Assembly: GCF_009362815.1 (NCBI RefSeq)
Contig: NZ_WHNX01000015.1
Location: 1-50,913 of the forward strand
From: Alkalibaculum sporogenes
GTDB lineage: Bacteria; Bacillota; Clostridia; Eubacteriales; Alkalibacteraceae
Length of the DNA stretch: 50,913 nucleotides
Direction of reading: 5' to 3'
Positions 1 to 8,002 of the stretch are shown in pieces. The notes under the pieces are model-generated. The model was not told where the DNA came from and did no database searches. It was given only the letters and a program-made list of their open reading frames with translations. Position numbers and translations under genes: made by a program. Within the stretch, counting starts at the first letter, position 1, and each line of letters starts with the position of its first letter.

Positions 1-144
1 TTCGCTTCGCTCTGGATGACTCAGATATGTGTCTTGGGGCGAAGATCCTTCGCTTCGCTCTGGATGACTCAGATATGTGTCTTGGGGCGAAGATCCTTCG
101 CTTCGCTCTGGATGACTCAGATATGTGTCTTGGGGCGAAGATCC
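1..144. repeat. Three exact tandem copies of a 48-bp repeat
   Basis: Three identical 48-bp units occupy 1-48, 49-96 and 97-144. Each starts TTCGCTTCGCTCTGGATGAC and ends GGGGCGAAGATCC. The array begins at the window edge, so more copies may lie outside. The core CTTCGCTCTGGATGAC recurs at about 170-190, 375-391, 4740-4935 and 7385-7410, so this is a locally amplified member of a dispersed intergenic family. No reading frame or ribosome binding site supports coding. Confidence 0.9.
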
Positions 145-271
145 TTCCCCGATAAACGGGGCACCGCGCTTCTTCGCTCTGGATGACTTGGTCATGGGCT
201 AAGGTTGAAAAACCTCTACTGAATTAAGTTTCGCTTTTTTGTCATCCAGAGGAACGAAGTGACGAAGGATC
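145..271. repeat. Fold-back copy of the dispersed repeat
   Basis: The left arm (about 145-190) carries TTCTTCGCTCTGGATGAC. The right arm (241-271) carries its inverted counterpart GTCATCCAGAGGAACGAAG followed by GACGAAGGATCTT. About 50 bp separate the arms, so the unit could fold into a long imperfect hairpin, like a small non-autonomous element. The left arm also contains a short hairpin, CCCCGATAAACGGGG. Bases 272-341 show nothing recognisable. Confidence 0.75.
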
Positions 272-341
272 TTGTGTCTGGATTTTCATTTAATAGATCA
301 CTATATTATACCATGCACCATACGAGCTTGCCTCTAGGGAG

Positions 342-472
342 AAGATCCCACCCCGATAAACGGGGCATCGCGCTTCTTCGCTCTGGATGACTTGGGTAGT
401 GGCTTGGGTAGAAAAAAACACTGAATTAAGTCACTTTTTTTGTCATCCAGAGGAGCTAGCGACGAAGGATCT
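342..472. repeat. Second fold-back copy of the dispersed repeat
   Basis: The architecture matches 145-271. A left arm with CCCCGATAAACGGGG and TTCTTCGCTCTGGATGAC is followed by an inverted right arm, GTCATCCAGAGGAGCTAGC then GACGAAGGATCTT. The middle, which contains CTGAATTAAGT, is also shared with the first copy, so the whole fold-back unit was duplicated, not just its arms. Confidence 0.75.
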
Positions 473-520
473 TAGTCTCTAGATAATCCTTTACCAGCTA
501 TTAATAACTACCAATGTCTT

Positions 521-1258
521 TCAAAGAGCTTTTGATAACAGTATACCACATATTATCCCAAATATTATTGCAAAACCTGAGGTCCTCCCTTTCCATAGGA
601 CATTGGATTTAGGTATAATCTCTTGGCAGGTAATAAACAACATAGACCCTCCTGCGAATCCTAAACAAATACCTATAAAAGACTCTGAAATATTGCCGAA
701 ATATCCTCCGATTAATGCACCAACACCCATTGGTAGGCCTGCATATATTGTGTATAGTAACACTTTGAATTTTGATATACCACTAAGAGATAGAGGCGCT
801 GCCATTGCCATACCTTCTGGAATATTATGCAGTAGTATGATAACGCTTAAGCTGATGCCTAAAGTTGAATTTGCAGCTAATCCTGAACCTATAGCTAATC
901 CTTCAGGAAAATTATGTAGTGCTATGCTTACTCCCATTAAAGTACCTGTCTTTAAATAATTATTTTTTGAATGGTTAGCTGATAAATGAAAGGATAGCAT
1001 TTGATCAAAAATAGTGATCATCACTACTCCAATAATAATTCCTATTAATGGCCAAAATAACCCTGTATTAAAGGCTTCTGGCAATAAATCAAAACACACT
1101 ATTGCAATCATTAATCCCCCAGAAAACCCCAATATAAAACTAAAGAGATGATTTGATGGCTTGTTAAATATAAAAGTAGAAATTCCTCCTATACCTGTAC
1201 CTACTGTACCCGCGAAAAAACCTAATAGTGTAACTCCTAATAATGTATCTATAATCAT
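521..1258 (-). CDS. ZIP-family divalent metal transporter
   Basis: This 245-residue protein is almost entirely hydrophobic, with about eight membrane segments. It carries the two ZIP signature motifs HNFPEGLAIG (about residue 115) and HNIPEGMAMA (about residue 144), whose His and Glu residues form the binuclear metal site of the GufA/ZupT subgroup. It probably imports zinc, or possibly iron or manganese, across the cytoplasmic membrane. GGAGG lies six bases before the ATG, which supports this start. It stands alone, with repeats on its downstream side (1-480) and upstream side. The metal specificity cannot be read from the sequence. Confidence 0.9.
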   Translation of the reverse strand: MIIDTLLGVTLLGFFAGTVGTGIGGISTFIFNKPSNHLFSFILGFSGGLMIAIVCFDLLPEAFNTGLFWPLIGIIIGVVMITIFDQMLSFHLSANHSKNNYLKTGTLMGVSIALHNFPEGLAIGSGLAANSTLGISLSVIILLHNIPEGMAMAAPLSLSGISKFKVLLYTIYAGLPMGVGALIGGYFGNISESFIGICLGFAGGSMLFITCQEIIPKSNVLWKGRTSGFAIIFGIICGILLSKAL

Positions 1259-1359
1259 AGCAAAACCTCCGTATTTCTTCTGTTTAAATATATTCTCTTT
1301 GAATCTGAATTATGCAATTATTCAGTATTAAGCATGAAATGCACGTAGGTATTTACCAT

Positions 1360-1619
1360 AAATAAAGTGAAACTTTATTCAGTAGGGGGTTTTCTTCATC
1401 CCTACTGAATATTAGTTTTCGTGAAACAACGAGCCAAGCGAAAATATGTTTTCGTAGTACCTTAATGACGGAGCAGTTAAATAGCTTGCTATTTTAACTG
1501 TATAGTATTAGGGTACGCAAATGAATGTTTGCTTTCATTTGGCGAGTGTCGCGACTTTTACAGGCACTTAACTCCCACATCTTGAAGTGGGAGTCTTAGT
1601 GCCTTTTAATGCGGGATAA
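1360..1619 (+). repeat. Hairpin-rich dispersed element, longest copy
   Basis: The element opens with the hairpin AATAAAGTGAAACTTTATT (1361-1379). It then has ATTCAGTAGGG/CCCTACTGAAT (1377-1410), CGAAAA/TTTTCG (about 1439-1454), CAGTTAAATAG/CTATTTTAACTG (about 1474-1501), a CAAATGAA/TTCATTTG hairpin, and finally a stem on CTCCCAC/GTGGGAG ending TCTTAGTGCC and ATGCGGGATAAA. The same two ends recur at 22484-22695, 28149-28247 and 30497-30545. No ORF lies inside. The right end resembles the structured 3' end of IS200/IS605 elements, which is inference. Together with the terminator that follows, it fills the gap between the ZIP gene and prfA. Confidence 0.7.
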
Positions 1620-1624
1620 ACCAC

Positions 1625-1656
1625 AAAAAACTTCCGATTTTACGGAAGTTTTCTTA
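1625..1656 (-). terminator. Rho-independent terminator of prfA
   Basis: The ten-base arms AAAACTTCCG (1627-1636) and CGGAAGTTTT (1643-1652) pair perfectly around a six-base loop. Read on the minus strand, the stem ends in a T run and lies about 35 bases past the prfA stop codon. Confidence 0.8.
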
Positions 1657-1686
1657 TATATTAGCGTTATAGATTTCTCTTAGTAT

Positions 1687-2757
1687 TTATTCGCTTTGCA
1701 TCTTAAGTTTTTCAGCTTGGTCTGTTGTAGTTAGAGATTCTACCATTTCTTCTATGTCTCCATCTAAAAATTGGTCTAATTTATACAAGGTCAAGCCTAT
1801 GCGATGGTCAGTAATTCTACCTTGTGGAAAGTTATAAGTTCGTATTCTTTCACTTCTGTCTCCAGTACCTACTTGACTCTTCCTATCTTGCGCTACTTCA
1901 GCATTTTGCTTACTTTGTTCTAGTTCATATAGTTTAGCTTTTAAGATTGTCATAGCTTTATCTTTGTTTTTTAACTGTGACTTTCCATCTTGACACGTAA
2001 CTACTAAACCAGTAGGTACATGGGTCACCCTAACTGCTGAATCAGTGGTATTAACACTTTGACCCCCATTACCTGAAGAACGATATACGTCTGTTCTTAT
2101 ATCGTTAGCTTTAATGTCAATTTCTACATCTTCTACTTCTGCTAATACAGCTACTGTAACTGTAGAAGTGTGAATACGTCCACCCGATTCTGTTGTGGGT
2201 ATTCTTTGAACTCTATGAACTCCACTTTCATACTTTAACTTACTGTACGCACCATCTGCGTTAATCGAAAATACTATCTCCTTTATCCCTCCAATATCTG
2301 GAATATTTGAGCTCATTACTTCGTATTTCCATTTTTGTCTTTCTGCATACCGAGTATACATCCTAAATAAAGACCCAGCAAAAAGTGCTGCTTCACTTCC
2401 ACCAGCTCCAGCTCTTATTTCTACAATTACGCTTTTATCATCATTAGGGTCTTGTGGTAAAAGCAATACTGTAAGTTCATCTTTTATTTTTTGTTCTTTT
2501 TCGTTCAATTCTTCTAATTCTAGCTCAACCATCTCTTTAAAATCTTTTTCAATTTTATCTTTAAGCATTTCTTTCGCTTCATCAATACCTTGAATAACAA
2601 TTTTATACTCTCTGTATTTTTTAACTAATGTTTCTAGCTTTGAATGCTCTTTTACTAATTTTCTCCACTCATTTTGATTAGCAATGACTTCTGGATCGCT
2701 AACCTTTTCTTCTAGATCTATATATCTACTTTCAACTGATTCTAATTTATCTAACAT
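1687..2757 (-). CDS. prfA: Peptide chain release factor 1
   Basis: RF1 recognises UAA and UAG in the ribosomal A site and triggers peptide release. The GGQ catalytic motif is present in [17 protein letters not shown]. The stop-codon-reading tripeptide is P-T-T within [13 protein letters not shown], which is the P-x-T type of RF1 and not the SPF of RF2. An ATG 51 bases further upstream is in frame. I chose the ATG at 2757 because GGAGGG lies seven bases before it and the protein then begins MLDKLESVE, as RF1 proteins usually do. The length of 356 residues is normal. The usual neighbour prmC is not adjacent. Confidence 0.96.
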   Translation of the reverse strand: MLDKLESVESRYIDLEEKVSDPEVIANQNEWRKLVKEHSKLETLVKKYREYKIVIQGIDEAKEMLKDKIEKDFKEMVELELEELNEKEQKIKDELTVLLLPQDPNDDKSVIVEIRAGAGGSEAALFAGSLFRMYTRYAERQKWKYEVMSSNIPDIGGIKEIVFSINADGAYSKLKYESGVHRVQRIPTTESGGRIHTSTVTVAVLAEVEDVEIDIKANDIRTDVYRSSGNGGQSVNTTDSAVRVTHVPTGLVVTCQDGKSQLKNKDKAMTILKAKLYELEQSKQNAEVAQDRKSQVGTGDRSERIRTYNFPQGRITDHRIGLTLYKLDQFLDGDIEEMVESLTTTDQAEKLKMQSE

Positions 2758-2884
2758 AAAGTTTCCCTCCATAAATCTCACCACAGCACCTATGCTCATA
2801 GAATTCATGAGATTTTCTGTGTCTGCTAATTAAGGTAGTATATCATATTTACGTAAAAATTTAAATGTAAAGCTCTATTGGTAA

Positions 2885-3409
2885 TTAATATATCAAAATT
2901 CCAGCTAATGCCGATCCTAATAATAGTAATATTGGATTTGTTCTCTTTTTTATTATTAGGAAAGTGACAATCAGAAGAATAATTACACTCTTATAATCTA
3001 TTATTGCACCTTTAAAGAGAGTATAGGCTGCTGTAGCAATTATACCTGGTACTCCTTGCCTTATAAATGTCAGTATCTTTTGGATATAAATATTGTCTTT
3101 GAACTTCTTAAAATAATGGGATATTAAATATACTATTATTGATGATGGCAATACTACTCCAAGGGTAGCTACTATTCCGCCTATTATAGTTCCACTTGCT
3201 CTAGTTCCTAGAAATGTAGCCATATTAACTGCAATTACACCTGGTGTCATTTCTGATATAGCGATAATATCAATAAATTCTGCATGGCTTAACCATTGAT
3301 ATGTATCTATTACAGCTTCCTCCAGTATCGGAATCATGGCATATCCTCCACCAAATGTAAATAAGCCAACTCTAAAAAACACAATAAAAAGCAACATTAT
3401 TATACCCAT
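2885..3409 (-). CDS. Chromate transporter family protein, second half-size subunit
   Basis: This 174-residue membrane protein has one ChrA domain. Near the N-terminus it has the motif FGGGYAMIPILEE, followed by SEMTPGVIAVNMATFLG, the conserved ChrA region. Its ATG overlaps the last base of the upstream chrA gene (TAATG), so the two are translationally coupled. Short ChrA proteins work as pairs in many Firmicutes, each supplying one domain of what is a single two-domain protein elsewhere. The family exports chromate in some bacteria. In anaerobes the substrate is uncertain. Confidence 0.88.
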   Translation of the reverse strand: MGIIMLLFIVFFRVGLFTFGGGYAMIPILEEAVIDTYQWLSHAEFIDIIAISEMTPGVIAVNMATFLGTRASGTIIGGIVATLGVVLPSSIIVYLISHYFKKFKDNIYIQKILTFIRQGVPGIIATAAYTLFKGAIIDYKSVIILLIVTFLIIKKRTNPILLLLGSALAGILIY

Positions 3410-3951
3410 TATAACTTTTCCTTATCTATTATACTTTTAAAGAAACCTAATATACCTAGTGCAATAATTACGAAAACTGGACCTATATTGAATACTACAA
3501 TTATGCAAAATGAAATAATAGGAACGATTAGCCAATATCCTTTTATCTTACTTTTTTTAACCATGTTATATACTGCCCCAATTATAAGACCTACCACTGC
3601 AGGTCTTATTCCCTGAAATACTTTATCTATGATCTCTAAGTCTCTAAACTGGGTATAGAATGGAATAATGCACAGTATAATCACAATAGGTGGTATGATA
3701 ACACCTAAAACAGAAAATATGCTTCCCAGTAATCCAGCAACATGGTAGCCAGTATAGACAGCACTGTTTACTGCAAGCGGACCAGGTGCTGAAGTAATTA
3801 TTGTAATCATATTCATATAGTCTTCATCTGTAAACCATTTTTTCTTGTGTACAAATTCAGTTTCAAATAATGGCAACATAGCATAACCTCCTCCCATTGT
3901 AAATGCACCTATGACAAAGAAGGTTTTAAATAATTCAAATATTTTATTAAT
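3409..3951 (-). CDS. Chromate transporter family protein, first half-size subunit, probable ATT start
   Basis: The protein has a ChrA domain with TMGGGYAMLPLFETE and TSAPGPLAVNSAVYTG. The first ATG in frame (3897) would cut off half of the first membrane segment and leaves no Shine-Dalgarno site. Reading upstream in the same frame gives INKIFELFKTFFVIGAFTM, a typical ChrA N-terminus, before an in-frame TGA at 3958-3960. GGAGAGG (3961-3967 on the plus strand) sits nine bases before ATT at 3951. I therefore start it at ATT, giving 180 residues. No ATG, GTG or TTG exists in frame between the stop and 3897. It is coupled to the second subunit by a one-base overlap. Confidence 0.82.
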   Translation of the reverse strand: MNKIFELFKTFFVIGAFTMGGGYAMLPLFETEFVHKKKWFTDEDYMNMITIITSAPGPLAVNSAVYTGYHVAGLLGSIFSVLGVIIPPIVIILCIIPFYTQFRDLEIIDKVFQGIRPAVVGLIIGAVYNMVKKSKIKGYWLIVPIISFCIIVVFNIGPVFVIIALGILGFFKSIIDKEKL

Positions 3952-4210
3952 AGAATTTCACCTCTCCTTATCTTGCTTATAAGTTCTTAAGTTTGGGTAT
4001 AATTTATGTATAATGGTAAACATAATTTTACTCATATCCACTCAAATTTTCAATAAATAATCTTGATATAAATTTGTCAATATCGTTTTTATAGGTTATA
4101 ATTATTATTATACTAAAGATTTTAATAAATAAAGTTTTTTTAAGTTATTTTTAATAATTTTCATCTATACTATAGTAGTAATAATATAATATTAAGAGGT
4201 GAATATTTAT

Positions 4211-4648
4211 TTGAAAAATATTTTATTTTTTCTTCTACCCAAAAGAGATGTAGTCTTCTTAAATGTAAATTGTTCATTAAAGTTTGCTTTAGAAGTAATG
4301 GAAAAAAACGGCTATAGTGCTATTCCCTTAATTAGTGATAAAGGAAAATACGTTGGAACACTGACAGAAGGTGATCTGCTCTGGGGATTTAAAAACAATC
4401 CGGATATAAATTTTGATAACTGCTCTAGATTTGATTTAAAAGATTTAAAGTTAAGCCGAAGAATAAAGTCTGCTAAAATTGGTGAACCTCACGAAACTAT
4501 TTTACATATGGCAAAGTACCAAAACTTTATTCCCGTAACAGACGATAATGGTGTTTTTATTGGGATTATAAGAAGACAAGAAATATTAGATTATTTACTC
4601 GGTGATGATTTACAATATGCCCTACATGATTCAGAATATAAAGTATAA
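4211..4648 (+). CDS. Stand-alone CBS-domain protein
   Basis: The protein has about 145 residues and two CBS repeats. The first is around SLKFALEVMEKNGYSAIPLI...GTLTEGDLL and the second around EPHETILHMAKYQNFIPVTDDNGVFIGIIRRQEIL. Such pairs bind adenine nucleotides or SAM and usually act as sensory modules. With no attached enzyme or transporter, its partner is unknown. AGAGGTG at 4196-4202 fits a TTG start at 4211. A GTG at 4199 lies inside that ribosome binding site. It is the only plus-strand gene in the first 23 kb and has its own terminator. Confidence 0.8.
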   Translation: MKNILFFLLPKRDVVFLNVNCSLKFALEVMEKNGYSAIPLISDKGKYVGTLTEGDLLWGFKNNPDINFDNCSRFDLKDLKLSRRIKSAKIGEPHETILHMAKYQNFIPVTDDNGVFIGIIRRQEILDYLLGDDLQYALHDSEYKV

Positions 4649-4676
4649 AAATTAATTTAACACATAGCAGTTTTAG

Positions 4677-4708
4677 AAAAATCTCGTCCTTATTTGGTCG
4701 AGATTTTT
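4677..4708 (+). terminator. Terminator of the CBS-domain gene
   Basis: AAAAATCTCG (4677-4686) pairs with CGAGATTTTT (4699-4708) around a 12-base loop and ends in a T run. It lies about 30 bases after the stop codon. Confidence 0.85.
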
Positions 4709-4734
4709 GCTTACTATCTAGTGAAGTTTGAGAG

Positions 4735-4935
4735 CCTTTATATTACACCCCAATAAACAGGGCACCCTGATTGTTGGCTCTGGATGACTGGGGTAGTGAG
4801 TTAGGGTCTTAAGATCCCGCGCTTTGCTCTGGATGACTCGGGTGGTGAGCTTGGGTCTTAGATCCTTCCCCGATAAACGTGGCACCGGGTTTCTTCGCTC
4901 TGGATGACTGGGGTTGTGATTGGCATCTAATAATG
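4735..4935. repeat. Cluster of degenerate copies of the GCTCTGGATGAC repeat
   Basis: Three diverged copies follow one another, each containing GCTCTGGATGACT (about 4770, 4814 and 4898). Two of them have the CCCC-A/GATAAAC-A/G-GG hairpin just before. The units are longer and less alike than the array at 1-144. The cluster fills most of the gap between the CBS gene and the amidase gene, and its end overlaps the last codons of the amidase gene slightly. Confidence 0.75.
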
Positions 4936-6006
4936 TACCCTCACAAACCAATATTTAATTCCTTCTCTATTCCATCCTAAATCCCACGGAACTCTGTGTC
5001 GATCTACATTGTGGCAGTTTACTAAGGGGTATCCTTTTGAATCATATCCTGTTATTACAGATACGTGTTTAATATCACCTTTTTCCTCATAGGCAACAAT
5101 GTCGCCTGGCTGTAATTTGTAGGCTGCTTGGTATACTGATTCATAACCACCTACAGCTATCCTCGAACCTCTACCACTGTTTAGTAAGTAGTGTGTTAAA
5201 TTGTATGCTTTTATCCATGCTAAGCTACCACCTTTATCGTAGTTCCAAACACTGTTTTTCTTAAAACCTCCTCCTTCATGTAAAACTTGGGAAGCAAAAT
5301 TAGCACAATCTCCTCCTACTGGGTTATAGTTTCTATATTTATCGTTATAACTATTATTTATAAGGGCACTGCTATATTTATCTGCGTATTTCACTGCATC
5401 TTTACGACGTCCTTCTAATTTATAATTATCATATTGGTAAGTATTTATATACTCTTTAATCTCTGGTTTCTTTTCTTCCTCTATTCCTAATGAATCACTC
5501 ATGGGATCTGAGAACCAGTCTTTAGTTATGACCCATTTATCTTTTTTCATCTCAATTCTCATATAATGATATACCGCAATACTATAACTATTTGCCACTG
5601 TATCTCCATCTTTGTATTTATAATCGTATTGATCTATTGATTTAACAGTTAGATCAAAGGCTTGGTCAGACCCTGATACTTTAGTAAACTTGTAATCACT
5701 TTTGATATCTGTATATTCTATACCTTGTTTTTCACTCCATGTTTTTATATACTCCATTTTCTTTAATGCATATTCAAATGCCCATTTACCATAAAGTGTA
5801 TCAACATCATATTGTTCCTTTAGCAGTTCTTCATCTCCATTTAAATAAGCTATATTCATATCATTTAGTAATTGCTTAGCCACTTTTTCTATCTCATCGC
5901 TCTTAAATAGTTTTGATGTCATACCTAATGCTATTGTAATAAAAGCAACAACTAGGAGCAAAGCTATTATCCGCCTTCTAATTGGCCACTTCAACATATT
6001 TTCCAC
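4927..6006 (-). CDS. Membrane-anchored amidase-domain protein (Amidase_6 type)
   Basis: The N-terminus has a basic stretch and one hydrophobic segment (about residues 11-29), so the rest probably lies outside the cell. The C-terminal third has the cysteine-peptidase-like Amidase_6 pattern: YNPVGGDCANFASQVLHEGG with the likely nucleophile Cys, and KHVSVITGYDSKGYPLVNCH with the likely catalytic His. The middle of the protein (about 30-190) resembles the helical and NTF2-like spacers in these proteins but is not clearly recognised. A wall- or peptide-directed hydrolase is likely; the substrate is unknown. GTG at 6006 is taken as the start; ATG at 5997 is the alternative. Neither has an ideally spaced ribosome binding site. 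Confidence 0.75.
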   Translation of the reverse strand: MENMLKWPIRRRIIALLLVVAFITIALGMTSKLFKSDEIEKVAKQLLNDMNIAYLNGDEELLKEQYDVDTLYGKWAFEYALKKMEYIKTWSEKQGIEYTDIKSDYKFTKVSGSDQAFDLTVKSIDQYDYKYKDGDTVANSYSIAVYHYMRIEMKKDKWVITKDWFSDPMSDSLGIEEEKKPEIKEYINTYQYDNYKLEGRRKDAVKYADKYSSALINNSYNDKYRNYNPVGGDCANFASQVLHEGGGFKKNSVWNYDKGGSLAWIKAYNLTHYLLNSGRGSRIAVGGYESVYQAAYKLQPGDIVAYEEKGDIKHVSVITGYDSKGYPLVNCHNVDRHRVPWDLGWNREGIKYWFVRVHY

Positions 6007-6150
6007 ACCATAATAAAATCACCTCATAAAGATTTATTCTATATAATTATTCTTTATCGAATGATTTCATTCATTTTTTTAAAGTATATGGATTGAATTC
6101 CAATCTAAATATGTTGACTTAAAACAAGATAATTACACCCTTGTATGTAT

Positions 6151-6183
6151 AAAAAAGCTTTTAGCAGAGCTAAAAGCTTTTTT
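6151..6183 (-). terminator. Terminator of the M29 aminopeptidase gene
   Basis: The fifteen-base arms at 6151-6165 and 6169-6183 pair perfectly around AGA. The arms are rich in A and T at their ends, so the hairpin could stop transcription in both directions. It ends four bases before the stop codon of the minus-strand gene. Confidence 0.85.
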
Positions 6184-6186
6184 ATA

Positions 6187-7296
6187 CTAAATTAAGTTTT
6201 CTGGGTTTAGGGACTCTAGTTCGGGGATTACAAATTTACCATCTTTTCTAATTAATACATCGTCAAAATATATTTCTCCTCCACCGTATTCGGGAGTTTG
6301 AATACAAACTAAATCCCAATGTACTGATGATACGTTCCCATTGAATGCATCTTCATATGACATTCCCGGTGTAAAGTGAAAACTTCCCATTATTTTTTCA
6401 TCAAATAACGTGTCTTTCATTGGATTTAATATATATGGGTTTACTCCAATGGCAAATTCACCTATATACCTAGCTCCATCGTCAGTATCTAAAACTTTGT
6501 TTAATCGTTCGCTATTGTTTGATGTAGCATTAATTATTTTTCCATTTTTAAATTCAAACTTAACATCTTGATAAGTGAAGCCTTGATATTCTGATAAAGT
6601 ATTATAAGATAATACTCCATTAATTGAATCTTTTACTGGGGCTGTATACACTTCTCCATCAGGGATATTCATCTTACCATCACACTTTATTGCAGGTATA
6701 TCTTTTATTGAAAAGGTGAGATCCGTATCTTGTCCTAGGATTCTTACTTTATCAGTTTTATTCATTAAATCAACTAATGAATTCATGGCTTTAGACATTT
6801 TTTCGTAATCCAAATTACATACATTAAAATAGAAATCTTCAAATGCTTCTAAACTAGTTGTAGCTAATTGCGCCATGGCGTTATTTGGATATCGTAATAC
6901 TACCCATTTTGTTTTGTTAACTCTATAATCTGTAATAGGCCTTAAGACTTTTCCATTTAATACTATTTTATCAGTAGGTACATCTGACATTTCTGACGTG
7001 TTTTCGCTAGCCCTTATTGATATAAATGCGTCCATATGTTTCATTTGGTTTAATCCGTAGTCTAACATAACCTTTAATTGTTCCTCATCACAATCCATTA
7101 ATATCTCTCTATTGATAGAGCTATCGCTAATATCAACAAATGGATAAGCACCTACTTTATATACTTCTTTGACTATCTGCCTTACCAATGGTTTTGCTGA
7201 TTCACCAGATAATGCTATTAGAACTCTCTCGCCTTTTTTAACTTCGCAGGAATAATTTACTAAATTTGATGCCAATGTTTTAATTCTACTATCCAT
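6187..7296 (-). CDS. M29-family metallo-aminopeptidase
   Basis: The protein has 369 residues, similar in length to AmpS and aminopeptidase T. Family metal-ligand positions can be matched in MNIPDGEVYTAP (Glu), YIGEFAIG (Glu), GSFHFTPG (His) and VHWDLV (His and Asp). It would remove N-terminal residues from peptides in the cytoplasm using two metal ions. The start has the downstream sequence MDSRIKTLASNLV typical of the family, with an AGGAG-like site just upstream. It is a single-gene unit between terminators and repeats. Confidence 0.9.
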   Translation of the reverse strand: MDSRIKTLASNLVNYSCEVKKGERVLIALSGESAKPLVRQIVKEVYKVGAYPFVDISDSSINREILMDCDEEQLKVMLDYGLNQMKHMDAFISIRASENTSEMSDVPTDKIVLNGKVLRPITDYRVNKTKWVVLRYPNNAMAQLATTSLEAFEDFYFNVCNLDYEKMSKAMNSLVDLMNKTDKVRILGQDTDLTFSIKDIPAIKCDGKMNIPDGEVYTAPVKDSINGVLSYNTLSEYQGFTYQDVKFEFKNGKIINATSNNSERLNKVLDTDDGARYIGEFAIGVNPYILNPMKDTLFDEKIMGSFHFTPGMSYEDAFNGNVSSVHWDLVCIQTPEYGGGEIYFDDVLIRKDGKFVIPELESLNPENLI

Positions 7297-7377
7297 AGTT
7301 CCTCTCCTTTTCCAATATTTATTGCTTTAAATTAGTTTTATTATTAAACAAGCATAGCACTTAAGTCGTTAACTGGG

Positions 7378-7413
7378 GTCTAAGATCCTGCGCTTCGCTC
7401 TGGATGACTTGGG
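7378..7413. repeat. Single partial copy of the GCTCTGGATGAC repeat
   Basis: TAAGATCCTGCGCTTCGCTCTGGATGACTTGGG matches the core of the repeat at 1-144, without tandem copies and without an inverted arm. It lies just before the 3' end of the hxlB gene. Confidence 0.75.
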
Positions 7414-7424
7414 TGGGCACATAG

Positions 7425-7967
7425 TTATTCTAGGTTAGCGTGTCTTAAGTACATATTACTTCCATTTTTTTTCATTTTGTCCATTAGTGTTAATATAATT
7501 GCATCAAATAATATTAGTGAACTCTGTTCAAAAAGGGATCCCATAGGTTGAACTGTGGATTTGCTTTCGTCACCTTTAGATTGTGCATTTAATTCTATAA
7601 CTATAGTTGAGTTTTGAGCTATACTAGATTCATTATTTGTTGTTATCATACTTACGGTAGCTCCAATATTTTTTGCTTTGTTTGAAGTATTGACTAAACT
7701 TGGTGTCTCTCCTGAACCAGATGCTATTATAAGTAGATCATCTTTATCTATACTAGGTGTTATTGTCTCTCCTACTACATATGAATCTATTCCTATATGC
7801 ATAAGTCTCATAGCAAAACTCTTTATCATAAATCCTGATCGTCCCTGTCCCGATACGAATACTCTTTTGCTTTTCCCTATAGCTTCTACTAGTAAATTTA
7901 CTTCTTCTTGCTTAACTTGTTTGATTACATCTGTAATTTCTGTAATTATTCTTTGTGCATTATTCAT
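7425..7967 (-). CDS. hxlB: 6-phospho-3-hexuloisomerase-like SIS-domain protein
   Basis: The protein has 180 residues and one SIS domain. It matches HxlB along its length: SGQGRSGFMIKSFAMRLMHI, VVGETITPSI, ASGSGETPSLVN, QPMGSLFEQSSLI and a C-terminus ending RHANLE. HxlB converts 3-hexulose-6-phosphate to fructose-6-phosphate in formaldehyde fixation by the ribulose monophosphate pathway. Its partner HxlA is not next to it and is not in the window, so it may serve another pathway or pair with a distant hxlA. GAGGTG lies five bases before the ATG. The copy of repeat A at 7378-7413 follows it. Confidence 0.88.
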   Translation of the reverse strand: MNNAQRIITEITDVIKQVKQEEVNLLVEAIGKSKRVFVSGQGRSGFMIKSFAMRLMHIGIDSYVVGETITPSIDKDDLLIIASGSGETPSLVNTSNKAKNIGATVSMITTNNESSIAQNSTIVIELNAQSKGDESKSTVQPMGSLFEQSSLILFDAIILTLMDKMKKNGSNMYLRHANLE

Positions 7968-8002
7968 CGGTACACCTCATGTTTTCATTATTGTCTAACG
8001 TA

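Noticed and set aside
1-480. CRISPR array
   Set aside because: The repeats abut without spacers or have inverted arms, and no cas gene is present.
603-959. Plus-strand frame inside the ZIP transporter gene
   Set aside because: It is a shadow of the minus-strand gene; the minus frame has clear ZIP motifs and a ribosome binding site.
3975-4005. Second possible SigB promoter with GGGTAT on the plus strand
   Set aside because: The -35 box matches at only four of six positions, and the next plus-strand gene is 200 bases away.
4718-4951. Minus-strand frame rich in SHPE-type repeats
   Set aside because: It is a translation of the dispersed GCTCTGGATGAC repeat; no ribosome binding site and no family.
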